Shown here: piece after piece, positions 10,191 to 23,592 of the stretch | Position numbering within the stretch: position 1 is the stretch's first letter | How the letters are laid out: every line of letters starts with the position of its first letter | NCBI GenBank assembly: GCA_032622095.1 | Contig: CP136064.1 | Coordinates: 4,400,280-4,464,279 of the forward strand | Source of the DNA: Siphonodentalium dalli | Lineage: Eukaryota; Mollusca; Scaphopoda; Gadilida; Siphonodentaliidae | Length of the DNA: 64,000 nucleotides | Direction of reading: 5' to 3' | Made by a program: the position numbers and the translations under genes | The notes under the pieces: generated by a model | What the model was told of the DNA's origin: nothing | Seen by the model: the letters and a program-made list of their open reading frames with translations, nothing else | Databases searched by the model: none

Positions 10191-10737
10191 ATACTTTTGG
10201 CTTATCCATTGGCTGATTATTTCGACCCTTTTTCAATTTCTAAGTAATAAGTTATTCTTATTTTCAGAATATTATTCTTGTTTCGATGTCCTTTGCGATA
10301 TTTATAGGTAGTATTCTTCATATTCAAGTTTCTGCTTTGCTACCCGCGGTATGTCGTCAATATGTTGGCAGAAAATAATTAGATTGGACATTTTGGCCCA
10401 TAATCTGAGGTTTTTATGACCAGAAACCGACTATCAAAAGACTTTAAAAGGATACTGTACCCAAATGTTATTGTTGGTTTCTTTAGTCTCTGAGTTGTAG
10501 AACAAGGTAACCAGATGTCCATTATTATACTTCCATATTTTAATATGGGAGTATATTGTATTTCTGTTGAGGCCGTTTTCCGTTTAATTGGACATACTGA
10601 GAAAAATAATGGTACTAGGAACGCGAATTTTCTGGGAAATGTAGGCAACCAAGAGCTACTGAGAATATAGGCTTCAGAATTTCGGCACATCGTTTCTTTG
10701 CAGAGTTATCGCCCTTTTAGTTTTCTCCATTTTTCTC
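10191..10737. other. Unassigned AT-rich spacer
   Basis: No gene or clear repeat seen. A small palindrome, ATACTTCCATATTTTAATAT followed by GGGAGTAT, lies near 10534-10562 and uses the same TATGGAAGTAT word found at the termini at 1036 and 3107. The 103-codon minus-strand frame here has no recognisable features. Confidence 0.35.
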
Positions 10738-13326
10738 TATTATTATTATTATTATTCTTATTATTATTATTTTTCTGAGTAAATTTGTACCCTTATATCT
10801 CAGGAACCGCTAAATATTGAATGCTTAAATTTTCCGCGTGTGTACAGATTCTACAGTACATGGCCGTTAAGCCACTGAGAATTTAGTCCGTGGTTGATTT
10901 ATGGAGTTATGGCCCTTGGACCGGCCTCTCACATTTATCGACAATTGTAGAGTATATCTGGAACGCATTGAGGTAGCGGAACGGGACAAATGTTATGATA
11001 TAGAGCAACTTAACGTAATTCAGTTCTACAAAATGGACGTTGTTCGATTATCAACCGGAGAGTGGGGGAGGGGTGTTCAAAGTCGTAAAAAATAAATTAT
11101 CTCCGATTGCGACCAAACTTACATGTCATAGCCTACATTTTACCTCGATAACGATGTCGTGAAAATTTTGTAAATCGGTCCAACATTTACCGAGTTACCG
11201 GCCCCTGAATGTGTAAAAATAATAAATATCTCTCCCTAATGGAGGAAAATAGCTAATGGAGGAGCTGGAGCGCGGGTGATGGTGAGACCAGGCCCGGGAA
11301 GGCGGTGGGACCAGGCCGGGGTGGTGATACCAGACCGGGTGGTGAGACCAGGCAGACCGGTGGCGGATGTAAACGTTAGATTTAGCAACAACAACAACAA
11401 CAAAAACAAGTCCAGCGGTGTAAATTTTGTATATCATGTTCCGAATGGGAAGAGTGATGCGGACCCGAATATACCACCTATTACTTTTTTGGCCCGACCG
11501 TTACCGACCTATGACCAGGACAAAAAATACCTATTATAGCGCCAAATCCAAACGGGCGAATTAATGAGCAATATTAATGCAATAGCATACGCCGGTACCC
11601 TGTAGGTACGATCCCAAAGTTTGACCACTCTACTATAAAAGCAACCTGTCCAAAAGCGACGAAGCTTCAGGTGTGTTCAAAGTTTTGGCAAATTCCAACG
11701 AAAATCAAAGGGGGAAAATTTGTCAAAAAATCAGACATCAAGATAAAAAAAATTTGATAAGTGGATGTGATAGCTAGTGTCCAGGCGCAACTTTGTCATG
11801 TCTCTTCAAATCGCGCTAAAGCCGAATGTTTACTCGTGGCGAGGCTTTATAAGGTAAATTAGAATAGTTAAGTGCTGTATCACTAACGTATTTTCCCCGC
11901 CAAATCCAAACGGCTAATGAAAGAGCGAGCTAAAGCAGGAGCAGGTATTTTGACATACCATAGATAATCTCCCAAACTTTGAGCGTTCAACTAAAGAAGC
12001 CACCTGCCTAACGGAGAGCTCGCATTCGAGTGGGTTCAAATTAGTAAATTCCACAGAAAATCAAAGGTGGAAAAATACTTCTAAAATCAAACATGGGATA
12101 TAACTTTTTGATGAGTGGATGTTATTAGGAGTATCAACGCGCAACTTGAGAGCGATTTCCTGAGTTTTGGAGCGAACGGTTTACTCGTGGCGACGATATA
12201 TATCGTAAAACGTACGTAACTCTAACTTAATTGAATCTTGTATGTGTGCATGGAACAATATTTACCGTTTATATCAAGAAAGGTAGTATGACTATTTGTG
12301 CACTCAATTGTTTTGTCTGCATTGTGATACAAATTACATTGTCTGTAATTTGGCAGGGGCGTCCATCTTCTTGGTGCGTGTACAGAAATACGTATTGGTA
12401 TTGAATCATTGAGGCAGTCTCAAAACATAGGTCAGAAGTGTATGCGCAAATCACATGCTACTATTTAGTCATGTAAATGGAATTTTCCCAGATATAACGT
12501 GACGTCAAACATCCACTGGGAAAAGTACTTGTGCACAACGTATCAGAGAAACACGGTAACTGAGATTTAGTCAACTACGGATGACAGTGGAAACAAACAA
12601 ACAAACAAACAAACAGGAAAATCCAAACATAAAAGTAGCATCAACGCGAGAAAAAAATAGGACGAGAGAAGAAGGAATAGAGAGTGGAGAAGCGCAATAC
12701 ATGTAAAACGAGAATCGTTACAAACGTTTAATTATATGGAAGTATACGAATTTCCCACCGGGAATTCGAAAAGCCGCTAGTTTTAAAGTCTGTTGAGTAC
12801 GAAGTAATGTTACGGATGGCAGATTAGCCGGAATGCGAAATTACCGATTGTCGCTGTCGAGTAATTTTTGGACAGTTTTCAAGCAAAGGTATCAAATAAA
12901 TGTTATATTTTATGCATACTAGTCCCATATACTCATTAAGTCACTGTATAGTCACTTGTCAGTGAGTGGCTTGAGTTTACGCCCCTTATCAACATACTTT
13001 TGTACACGATTATGTGTGCCACGCTTTGCCCAATCCACTATCAGTGAATTATTTTGATTACGTCTTGTACATGGAAATTCGTAAGTTAATTTATGACTCC
13101 AGCCATAAATTAAATTTATATCAAATTATTAACTTTGATTTTAAGATAAACTATTAACCTGAAAGTTTGCAGAATACTTTCTGCGACTCATATTACTTAG
13201 TTTTCTATAAATCATCGACATTTGATGGTTGATATCACCGGAAATTTATTGAAAACGGCGTACAGTACCCCTTTAATACGTTTTGAATTTTTGTCAGCCT
13301 GGAAAACATTCTAACGATCGTCTCTT
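10738..13326 (+). repeat. Duplicated segment, copy 2 (empty site for the TTAA MITE)
   Basis: Same order as 1084-4182: (TTA)n, GC-rich minisatellite at 11275-11370, two ~359-bp units, (CAAA)n, terminal-repeat block 12729-12782, then the 43-bp satellite edge at 13327. A single TTAA at 12936-12939 shows the state before the MITE inserted in copy 1. Short frames within are not conserved between copies. Confidence 0.8.
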
Positions 13327-13548
13327 ATAAAGAGCGTCCATGTTATTGTCGCACAAACAGCGATGGATAATAAAGAGCGCCAATGTTATTGTCGCACAAA
13401 CAGCGATGGATAATAAAGAGCGTCCATGTTATTGTCGCACAAACAGCGATGGATAATAAAGAGCGCCAATGTTATTGTCGCACAAACAGCGATGGATAAT
13501 AAAGAGCGCCAATGTTATTGTCGCACAAACAGCGGTGGGTAATAAAGA
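13327..13548 (+). repeat. 43-bp satellite, short block 2
   Basis: About five units, several with the AACAGCGATGGATAATAA variant, ending in AATAAAGATTG. It abuts the linker that recurs next to the satellite at 14335, 18881 and 23592. Confidence 0.9.
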
Positions 13549-13886
13549 TTGTCCCCCACATCCGGTTGTAACTAGCAATCTGATTGGCTACAACGCCACG
13601 TTTAAATCACCATGTCCCCCGTCACCCTTGACAGCGGGGTATAAGAGAACGTGCGTCAAACATCGGGGGTATATGAGCATGTGAAACATCGGGGGTATAT
13701 GAATGACCCTTGAACTGGCAGTTTCCACCAATCGTGACGTTGCTCTCGCACGCCGAATTTGACGTCACCTGACGCCGGATCTTTGGGTCAGCTACTGGAT
13801 TATTCTTATTAGTGTGAATTAATCGGAAAACCTATGAAAACACACTTAAATTAAGGAGACATGGTTATTGGTGTGGGGACAAAATC
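13549..13886 (+). repeat. Linker repeat between satellite and foldback
   Basis: Contains TAACTAGCAATCTGATTGGC, CCATGTCCCCCGTCACCCTT, two near-copies of ACATCGGGGGTATATGA and GAATTTGACGTCACC. Related linkers lie at 14336-14640, 18882-19190 and 23593-23900. No gene seen. Confidence 0.6.
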
Positions 13887-14028
13887 GTTATCTTCGGCAA
13901 CATCGTGGGGTACATGGAGATTTAATACCTGGATGTCTCTTTTTGAACCCCCTAGGCTCCGCCTCGGGGTTCAAAATCGACATCCAGGTATTAAATCTCC
14001 ATGTACCCCCGATGTTGCCGAAGATAAC
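13887..14028. mobile_element. Foldback hairpin element, copy A
   Basis: A ~142-bp inverted repeat: GTTATCTTCGGCAACATCG at the left is mirrored by CGATGTTGCCGAAGATAAC at the right, with GGATGT and AGGTATTAAATCTCCATGTA mirrored inside. The loop carries GGCTCCGCCTC. Copies lie at 17880-18016 and 22591-22727. It is probably a MITE; I could not define a target duplication. Confidence 0.65.
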
Positions 14029-14335
14029 TAATAGCGTCCATGTTATTGTCGCACAAACAGCGATGGATAATAAAGAGCGCCATTGTTATTGTCGCACAAA
14101 CAGCGATGGATAATAAAGAGCGCCAATGTTATTGTCGCACAAACAGCGGTGGGTAATAAAGAGCGTCCATGTCATTGTCTCACAAAAAGCGGTGGATAAT
14201 AAAGAGCGTCCGTGTTATTGTCGCACAGACAGCGGTGTATAATAAAGAGCGTTCATGTTATTGCCGCACAAACAGCGGTGGATAATAAAGAGCGTCCATG
14301 TTATTGTCGCACAAACAGCGGTGGATAATAAAGAT
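14029..14335 (+). repeat. 43-bp satellite, short block 3
   Basis: About seven units between the foldback and the linker. Its last four units match the ends of the blocks at 18.7 and 23.5 kb, including the CATTGTCTCACAAAA variant. It therefore marks the left edge of the 4.7-kb macro-repeat. Confidence 0.9.
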
Positions 14336-14657
14336 TGACCCCACGGCCGGTTGTAACTAGCAATCTGATTGGCTACAACGCCACGTTTAAATACCATGTC
14401 CCCCGTCACCCTCGACAGCGGGGTATAAGAGAACGTGGGCCAAACATCGTGGGTATATGAGCACATGAAACATCGGGGGTATATGAATGACCCTTGACCT
14501 GGCAGTTTCCATCGATCGCGACGTTGCTCTCGCACGCCGAATTTGACGTCACCGGACGCCGAATCCTTAGGTCAGCTACTGAATTATTTTTATTGGTGTG
14601 AATTAATCGGATAACCTATGAAAAAAACATACTTAAATGAAAGTGTCAGTGACACTG

Positions 14658-17600
14658 TAGCTCAACTTGGAAAGGGAATAATTTAATGTATTACAGTCAA
14701 TGGAGCGATTAGGAATGTGGAAAGTTGAATGTCTAATACTAGTTTATCGACATGAAGATATATATAAAATCCAAGATGGTTGCTGGCGGCTATGTTTTCC
14801 AATAAAATTCAAAAGCATTTGATACCTTTAGTCATGCAAATAGTAAAATGCAAGATGGCTGCCAGCAACCATGTTTTTGGCCAAATAACCCCAAAATGAC
14901 TCGTTCCCATCTACATTCCAATTTCAACAGCCATGACAAATTTTATGATGATCAGACTAAAGGTACGACATGTAGCCCGTGCTAAAGGATTTAGTCATTC
15001 AAAGTCTAAAATCAAAGATGACTGCTGGCGGCCATGTTTTTTGGCCGAATGACCCCAAAATGACTCGTTCCCATCTACATGTCATTATTAACATTCATGA
15101 CAAATTTTATGATGATCAGACTAAAGGTACGACCTGTAGCCCGTGCTAAAGGATTTAGTCATACAAAGAGTAAAATCCAAGATGGCTGCTGGCGGCCATG
15201 TTTTTCGGCCGAATGACCCCAAAATGAGTCGTTCCCATCTGCATGTCACTGTTAACACCCATGATAAATTTTATGATGATCAGACTAAATGTACCACCTG
15301 TAGCCCGTGCTAAATAATTTAGTCATACAAAGATTAAAATACAAGATGGCTGCTGGCGGCCATGTTTTTCTGTCGAATGAATCCAAAATAACTCGTTCCC
15401 ATCTAGATTTCAATATTAACATCCACGACAAATTTCATGATGATCAGACTAAAGGTACGACCTTGTGGCCCGTACTAATGGATTAATTTTTAAAATTCAA
15501 GATGGCCACTGGCGGCCATATTTTTTGTCCGAATGACCCCAAAATGACTAGTTCCCATCTACGTTCCAATTTCAACAGCCATGACAAATTTTATGATGAT
15601 CAGACTAAATGTACGACCTGTAGGCCGTGCCAAAGAATTTAGTCATGCAAAGAGTAAATCTAAGATGGCTGCCGGTGGCCATGTTTTTGGGCCAAGTGAC
15701 CCCAAAATTACTCGTTCCCATCTAAATGTCAATGTTAACATTCTTGACAAATTTCATGATGATCAGACCAAAGGTACGACCTGTAGCCCGTGCTAATGGA
15801 TTGAATTTTGAAATACAAGATGGCCGCTGGCGGCCATGTTGTTTATCCGAATAACCCCAAAATGATTCATTCCCATCTACATTCCAATTTCAACAGCCAT
15901 GACAAATTTCATGATGATCACATTAATGGTACGACCTGTAGCCCGTGCTAAAGGATTTAGTCATACAAAGAGTAAAATCCTAAATGGCTGCTGGCTGCCA
16001 TGTTTTTTTGCCGAATGACCCCAAAATGACTCGTTCCCATCTACATATCATTGTCAACATCCATGACACAATTTATTATGATCCGACCAAAGGTACGACC
16101 TGTAGGCCGTGCCAAAGAATTTAGTCATGCAAAGAGTAAATCTAAGATGGCTGTCGGTGGCCATGTTTTTGGGCATAGTGACCCCAAAATTACACGTTCC
16201 CATCTAAATGTCAATATTAACATTCTTGACAAATTTCATGATGATCAGACCAAAGGTACGACCTGTAGCCCGTGCTAATGGATTGAATTTTGAAATACAA
16301 GATGGCCGCTGGTGGCCATGTTGTTTGTCCGAATGACCCCAAAATGATTCGTTCCCATCTACATTCCAATTTCAACAGCCATTACAAATTTTATGATGAT
16401 CATACTAAAGGTACGACCTGTAGCCCGTGCTAAAGGATTTAGTCATACAAAGAGTAAAATCCAAGATGGCTGCTGGCGGCCATGTTTTTCGGCCGAATGA
16501 CCCCAAAATGACTCGTTCCCAATTACATGTCATTATTAACATTCCTGACAAATTTTACGATGATCACACTAAAGGTACGACCTGTAGCCTGTGCTAAAGA
16601 ATTTAGTCATAAAAGAGTAAAATACAAGATGGCTGCTGGCGGTCATTTTTTTTGGCCGAATGACCCCAAAATTACTCGTTCTCATCTACATGTCAATACT
16701 AACATCCATGATAATTTTCATGATGATCAGACAAACAGTACGACCTGTGGCCAATGCTAATAGATTAAATTTTGAAATCCAAGATGGCCGCTGGTGGGCA
16801 TATTTTTTGTCCGAATGACCCCAAAATGACTCGTTCCCATCTACGTTCCAATTTCAACTGCCATGGCAATTTATATGATGATCAGACTAAAGGTACGACC
16901 TGTAGCCCGTGCTAAATGATTTAGTCATACAAAGAGTAAAATCCAATATGGCTGTTGGCGGCCATGTTTTTTCGCCGAATGACCCCAAAATGACTCGTTC
17001 CCATCTACATGTCATTATTAACATTCATGACAAATTTTATGATGATCATACTAAAGGTACGACCTGTAGCCCGTGCTAAAGGATTTAGTCATACAAAGAG
17101 TAAAATCCAAGATGGCTGCTGGCGGCCACGTTTTTAGGGCGAATGACCCCAAAATGAGTCGTTCCCATCTACATCTAATTGTTAACATCCGTGACAAATT
17201 TTATGATGATCAGACTAAAGGTACGACCTGTAGCCCGTGCTAAAGAATTTAGTCATACAAAGAGTAAAATCAAGATGGCTGCTGGTGGCCATGTTTTTTG
17301 ATCGAATGGCCCCAAAATTACTCGTTCCCATCTACATGTCAATATTATCATTCATAACAAATTTCATGATGATCAGACGAACAGTGCGACCTGTGGCCCG
17401 TGCTAATGGATTAACTTTTGAAATCCAAGATGGCCGCTGGCGACCATATTTTTCTTCCGAATGACCCCAAAATGACTCGTTCCCATCTACATTCCAATTT
17501 CAACAGCCATCACAAATTTTATGATGATCAGACTAAAGGTACGACCTGTAGCCCGTGCTAAAGATTTAGTCATACAAAGAGTAAAATCCAAGATGGCTGC

Positions 17601-17842
17601 TGGCGGCCATGTTTTTGGGCCGAATGACCCCAAAATGACTCGTTCCCATCTACATGTCAATGTCAACATCCATGACAATTTCATAATAATCGGACCAAAG
17701 ATACGAACTGTAGCCCGTGCTAAAGGAAATTGTTGACGAATCACGCACACACGCGCGCACGCAAACACGCACACTCACACACACGCACGACGGATACCAA
17801 GCCATGACAATAGCTCAAACTTTACAAAGTAAAGTTGAGCTA
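14658..17842 (+). mobile_element. ~161-bp-core tandem element ('pearl'/HINE-like), copy A
   Basis: Preceded by the palindrome GTGTCAGTGACAC, the element begins TAGCTCAACTT at 14658 and ends with the inverse AAGTTGAGCTA at 17842. Between them are a ~110-bp leader, about 18 units of ~161 bp (CAAGATGGCTGCTGGCGGCC, CCCCAAAATGACTCGTTCCC, ACGACCTGTAGCCCGTGCTA), a CA-rich microsatellite at 17745-17790 and a short right flank. The layout of short inverted ends, tandem core and microsatellite parallels the bivalve 'pearl' and Helitron-associated HINE families. That link is inference from architecture, not from sequence comparison. Recurrent 71-95-codon frames such as MAAGGHVFGP are repeat artefacts. 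Confidence 0.6.
17745..17790 (+). repeat. CA-rich microsatellite
   Basis: ACACACGCGCGCACGC and similar CA/CG dinucleotide runs just inside the right end of the core element. Equivalent tracts lie at 7918, 22453 and 41688. Confidence 0.8.
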
Positions 17843-17879
17843 ATTAAGGAGACCTGGTTATTGTTGCGAGGACAAAATC

Positions 17880-18016
17880 GTTATCTCCGGCAACATCATG
17901 GGATACATGGAGGTTTAATACCTGGATGTTTTTGAACCACTCGGCTCCGCCTCGGGGTTCAAAATCGACATCCAGGTATTAAATCTCCATGTACCCCCGA
18001 TGTTGACAAAGATAAC
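17880..18016. mobile_element. Foldback hairpin element, copy B
   Basis: Same hairpin as at 13887, with loop CTCGGCTCCGCCTCG. The arms differ more (GTTATCTCCGGCAACATC against GATGTTGACAAAGATAAC). It lies between the core element and the 43-bp array. Confidence 0.65.
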
Positions 18017-18881
18017 TAATAGCGTCCATGTTATTGTCGCACAAACAGCGGTGGATAATAAAGAGCGTCCATGTTATTGTCGCACAGGCAGCTGTGGATA
18101 ATAAAGAGCGTTCATGTTATTGCCGCACAAACAGCGGTGGATAATACAGAGCGTCCATGTTATTGTCTCACAAAAAGCGGTGGATAATAAAGAGCGTCCA
18201 TGTTATTGTCTCACAAACAGCTGAGGATAATAAAGAGAGTCCATGTTATTGTCGCACACACAGAGGTGTATAATAAAGAGCGTCCGTGTTATTGTCGCGC
18301 AAACAGCGGTGGATAATAAGGAGCGTCCATGTTATTGTCGCGCAAACAGCGGTGGATAATAAAGAGAGTCTATGTTATTGTCGCACAAACAGCGGTGGAT
18401 AAAAAAGAAAGTCCATGTTATTGTCGCACAAACAGCGGCGGATAATAAAGAGCGTCCACGCTATTGTCGCACAAACAGCGATGGATAATAAAGAGTGTTC
18501 ATGCTATTGTTGCACAAACAGCGGAGGATATTAAAGAGCGTCCATGTTATTGTCGCACAAACAGCTGTGGATAATAAAGAGCGTCCATGTTATTGTCACA
18601 CAAACAGCGGTGGATAATAAAGAGAATCCATGTTATTGTCGCACAAACAGCGGTGGATAATAAAGAGCGTTCATGTTATTGTCGCACAAACAGCGGTGGG
18701 TAATATAGAGCGTCCATGTCATTGTCTCACAAAACGCGGTGGATAATAAAGAGCGTCCGTGTTATTGTCGCACAGACAGCGGTGGATAATAAAGAGCGTT
18801 CATGTTATTGCCGCACAAACAGCGGTGGATAATAAAGAGCGTCCATGTTATTGTCGCACAAACAGCGGTGGATAATAAAGA
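18017..18881 (+). repeat. 43-bp satellite, block 4
   Basis: About 20 units with many private variants. The block matches 22728-23592 almost exactly, so it was copied as part of the macro-repeat and not expanded separately. Confidence 0.95.
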
Positions 18882-19204
18882 TTGACCCCACGGCCGGTTG
18901 TAACTAGCAATCTGATTGGCTACAACGCCACGTTTAAATACCATGTCCCCCGTCACCCTTGACAGCGGGGTATAAGAGAACGTGGGCCAAACATCGTGGG
19001 TATATGAGCACATGAAACATCGGGGGTATATGAATGACCCTTGACCTGGCAGTTTTCACCAATCGTGACGTTGCTCTCGCACGCCGAATTTGACGTCACC
19101 GGACGCCGAATCCTTAGGTCAGCTACTGAATTATTTTTATTGGTGTGAATTAATCGGTTAACCTATGAAAAAAACATACTTAAATGAAAGTGTCAGTGAC
19201 ACTG

Positions 19205-22200
19205 TAGCTCAACTTGGAAAGGGAATAATTTAATGTATTACAGTCAATGGAGCGATTAGGAATGTGGAAAGTTGAATGTCTAATACTAGTTTATCGACAT
19301 GAAGATATATATAAAATCCAAGATGGTTGCTGGCGGCTATGTTTTCCAATAAAATTCAAAAGCATTTGATAGCTTTAGTCATGCAAATAGTAAAATGCAA
19401 GATGGCTGCCAGCAACCATGTTTTTGGCCAAATAACCCCAAAATGACTCGTTCCCATCTACATTCCAATTTCAACAGCCATGACAAATTTTATGATGATC
19501 AGACTAAAGGTACGACATGTAGCCCGTGCTAAAGGATTTAGTCATACAAAGTCTAAAATCAAAGATGACTGCTGGCGGCCATGTTTTTTGGCCGAATGAC
19601 CCCAAAATGACTCGTTCCCATCTACATGTCATTATTAACATTCATGACAAATTTTATGATGATCAGACTAAAGATACGACCTGTAGCCCGTGCTAAAGGA
19701 TTTAGTCATACAAAGAGTAAAATCCAAGATGGCTGCTGGCGGCCATGTTTTTCGGCCGAATGACCCCAAAATGAGTCGTTCCCATCTGCATGTCACTGTT
19801 AACACCCATGATAAATTTTATGATGATCAGACTAAATGTACCACCTGTAGCCCGTGCTAAATAATTTAGTCATACAAAGATTAAAATACAAGATGGCTGC
19901 TGGCGGCCATGTTTTTCTGTCGAATGAATCCAAAATAACTCGTTCCCATCTAGATTTCAATATTAACATCCACGACAAATTTCATGATGATCAGACTAAA
20001 GGTACGACCTTGTGGCCCGTACTAATGGATTAATTTTTAAAATCCAAGATGGCCACTGGCGGCCATATTTTTTGTCCGAATGACCCCAAAATGACTAGTT
20101 CCCATCTACGTTCCAATTTCAACAGCCATGACAAATTTTATGATGATCAGACTAAATGTACGACCTGTAGGCCGTGCCAAAGAATTTAGTCATGCAAAGA
20201 GTAAATCTAAGATGGCTGCCGGTGGCCATGTTTTTGGGCCGAGTGACCCCAAAATTACTCGTTCCCATCTAAATGTCAATGTTAACATTCTTGACAAATT
20301 TCATGATGATCAGACCAAAGGTACGACCTGTAGCCCGTGCTAATGGATTGAATTTTGAAATACAAGATGGCCGCTGGCGGCCATGTTGTTTGTCCGAATA
20401 ACCCCAAAATGATTCATTCCCATCTACATTCCAATTTCAACAGCCATGACAAATTTCATGATGATCACATTAATGGTACGACCTGTAGCCCGTGCTAAAG
20501 GATTTAGTCATACAAAGAGTAAAATCCAAAATGGCTGCTGGCGGCCATGTTTTTTTGCCGAATGACCCCAAAATGACTCGTTCCCATCTACATATCATTG
20601 TCAACATCCATGACACAATTTATTATGATCCGATCAAAGGTACGACCTGTAGGCCGTGCCAAAGAATTTAGTCATGCAAAGAGTAAATCTAAGATGGCTG
20701 TCGGTGGCCATGTTTTTGGGCATAGTGACCCCAAAATTACACGTTCCCATCTAAATGTCAATGTTAACATTCTTGACAAATTTCATGATGATCAGACCAA
20801 AGGTACGACCTGTAGACCGTGCTAATGGATTGAATTTTGAAATACATGATGGCCGCTGGTGGCCATGTTGTTTGTCCGAATGACCCCAAAATGATTCGTT
20901 CCCATCTACATTCCAATTTCAACAGCCATGACAAATTTTATGATGATCATACTAAAGGTACGACCTGTAGCCCGTGCTAAAGGATTTAGTCATACAAAGA
21001 GTAAAATCCAAGATGGCTGCTGGCGGCCATGTTTTTAGGGCGAATGACCCCAAAATGACTTGTTCCCATCTACATCTCATTGCTAACAACCGTGACAAAT
21101 TTTATGATGATCAGACTAAAGGTACGACCTGTAGCCCGTGCTAAAGGATTTAGTCATACAAAGAGTAAAATCCAAGATGGCTGTTGGCGGCCATGTTTTT
21201 CGGCCGAATGACCCCAAAATGACTCGTTCCCAATTACATGTCATTATTAACATTCCTGACAAATTTTACGATGATCACACTAAAGGTACGACCTGTAGCC
21301 TGTGCTAAAGAATTTAGTCATAAAAGAGTAAAATACAAGATGGCTGCTGGCGGTCATTTTTTTTGGCCGAATGACTCCAAAATTACTCGTTCTCATCTAC
21401 ATGTCAATACTAACATCCATGACAATTTTCATGATGATCAGACAAACAGTACGACCTGTGGCCAATGCTAATAGATTAAATTTTGAAATCCAAGATGGCC
21501 GCTGGTGGGCATATTTTTTGTCCGAATGACCCCGAAATGACTCGTTCCCATCTACGTTCCAATTTCAACTGCCATGGCAATTTATATGATGATCAGACTA
21601 AAGGTACGACCTGTAGCCCGTGCTAAATGATTTAGTCATACAAAGAGTAAAATCCAATATGGCTGTTGGCGGCCATGTTTTTTCGCCGAATGACCCCAAA
21701 ATGACTCGTTCCCATCTACATGTCATTATTAACATTCATGACAAATTTTATGATGATCATACTAAAGGTACGACCTGTAGCCCGTGCTAAAGGATTTAGT
21801 CATACAAAGAGTAAAATCCAAGATGGCTGCTGGCGGCCACGTTTTTAGGGCGAATGACCCCAAAATGAGTCGTTCCCATCTACATCTCATTGTTAACATC
21901 CGTGACAAATTTTATGATGATCAGACTAAAGGTACGACCTGTAGCCCGTGCTAAAGAATTTAGTCATACAAAGAGTAAAATCAAGATGGCTGCTGGTGGC
22001 CATGTTTTTTGATCGAATGGCCCCAAAATTACTCGTTCCCATCTACATGTCAATATTATCATTCATAACAAATTTCATGATGATCAGACGAACAGTGCGA
22101 CCTGTGGCCCGTGCTAATGGATTAACTTTTGAAATCCAAGATGGCCGCTGGCGGCCATATTTTTCTTCCGAATGACCCCAAAATGACTCGTTCCCATCTA

Positions 22201-22553
22201 CATTCCAATTTCAACAGCCATCACAAATTTTATGATGATCAGACTAAAGGTACGACCTGTAGCCCGTGCTAAAGATTTAGTCATACAAAGAGTAAAATCC
22301 AAGATGGCTGCTGGCGGCCATGTTTTTTGGCCGAATGACCCCAAAATGACTCGTTCCCATCTACATGTCAATGTCAACATCCATGACAATTTCATAATAA
22401 TCGGACCAAAGATACGAACTGTAGCCCGTGCTAAAGGAAATTGTTGACGAATCACGCACACACGCACGCACGCAAACACGCACACTCACACACACGCACG
22501 ACGGATACCAAGCCATGACAATAGCTCAAACTTTACAAAGTAAAGTTGAGCTA
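19205..22553 (+). mobile_element. ~161-bp-core tandem element, copy B
   Basis: TAGCTCAACTT at 19205 to AAGTTGAGCTA at 22553. It has one more ~164-bp unit (about 21023-21186) than copy A. No transposase, so mobilisation would be in trans. Confidence 0.6.
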
Positions 22554-22590
22554 ATTAAGGAGACCTGGTTATTGTTGCGAGGACAAAATC

Positions 22591-22727
22591 GTTATCTCCG
22601 GCAACATCATGGGATACATGGAGGTTTAATACCTGGATGTTTTTGAACCACTCGGCTCCGCCTCGGGGTTCAAAATCGACATCCAGGTATTAAATCTCCA
22701 TGTACCCCCGATGTTGACAAAGATAAC
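22591..22727. mobile_element. Foldback hairpin element, copy C
   Basis: Identical in layout to 17880-18016, at the expected 4711-bp offset. Confidence 0.65.
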
Positions 22728-23592
22728 TAATAGCGTCCATGTTATTGTCGCACAAACAGCGGTGGATAATAAAGAGCGTCCATGTTATTGTCGCACAGGC
22801 AGCTGTGGATAATAAAGAGCGTTCATGTTATTGCCGCACAAACAGCGGTGGATAATACAGAGCGTCCATGTTATTGTCTCACAAAAAGCGGTGGATAATA
22901 AAGAGCGTCCATGTTATTGTCTCACAAACAGCTGAGGATAATAAAGAGAGTCCATGTTATTGTCGCACACACAGAGGTGTATAATAAAGAGCGTCAGTGT
23001 TATTGTCGCGCAAACAGCGGTGGATAATAAGGAGCGTCCATGTTATTGTCGCGCAAACAGCGGTGGATAATAAAGAGAGTCTATGTTATTGTCGCACAAA
23101 CAGCGGTGGATAAAAAAGAAAGTCCATGTTATTGTCGCACAAACAGCGGCGGATAATAAAGAGCGTCCACGCTATTGTCGCACAAACAGCGATGGATAAT
23201 AAAGAGTGTTCATGCTATTGTTGCACAAACAGCGGAGGATATTAAAGAGCGTCCATGTTATTGTCGCACAAACAGCTGTGGATAATAAAGAGCGTCCATG
23301 TTATTGTCACACAAACAGCGGTGGATAATAAAGAGAATCCATGTTATTGTCGCACAAACAGCGGTGGATAATAAAGAGCGTTCATGTTATTGTCGCACAA
23401 ACAGCGGTGGGTAATATAGAGCGTCCATGTCATTGTCTCACAAAACGCGGTGGATAATAAAGAGCGTCCGTGTTATTGTCGCACAGACAGCGGTGGATAA
23501 TAAAGAGCGTTCATGTTATTGCCGCACAAACAGCGGTGGATAATAAAGAGCGTCCATGTTATTGTCGCACAAACAGCGGTGGATAATAAAGA
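22728..23592 (+). repeat. 43-bp satellite, block 5
   Basis: About 20 units, matching block 4 unit for unit at an offset of 4711 bp. Confidence 0.95.

Larger units (their letters stand above)
14336..18881 (+). repeat. 4.7-kb macro-repeat, copy A (4547 bp)
   Basis: Linker, ~161-bp array, CA-rich tract, foldback and 43-bp array. Matching points in copies A and B are 4547 bp apart up to about 16.28 kb and 4711 bp apart after 16.53 kb. Copy A lacks one 164-bp unit relative to B and C near 16.44 kb. Otherwise the copies are nearly identical over the stretches I compared. Confidence 0.85.
18882..23592 (+). repeat. 4.7-kb macro-repeat, copy B (4711 bp)
   Basis: Full copy of linker, core array, CA tract, foldback and satellite. 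Corresponding points in B and C are 4711 bp apart throughout, with very few base differences, which implies recent tandem duplication or an assembly duplication. Confidence 0.9.

Noticed and set aside
18762-19013. 83-codon minus-strand frame repeated at 23473 and 14215
   Set aside because: It spans satellite and linker and is repeated only because the macro-repeat is. No motif is recognised.
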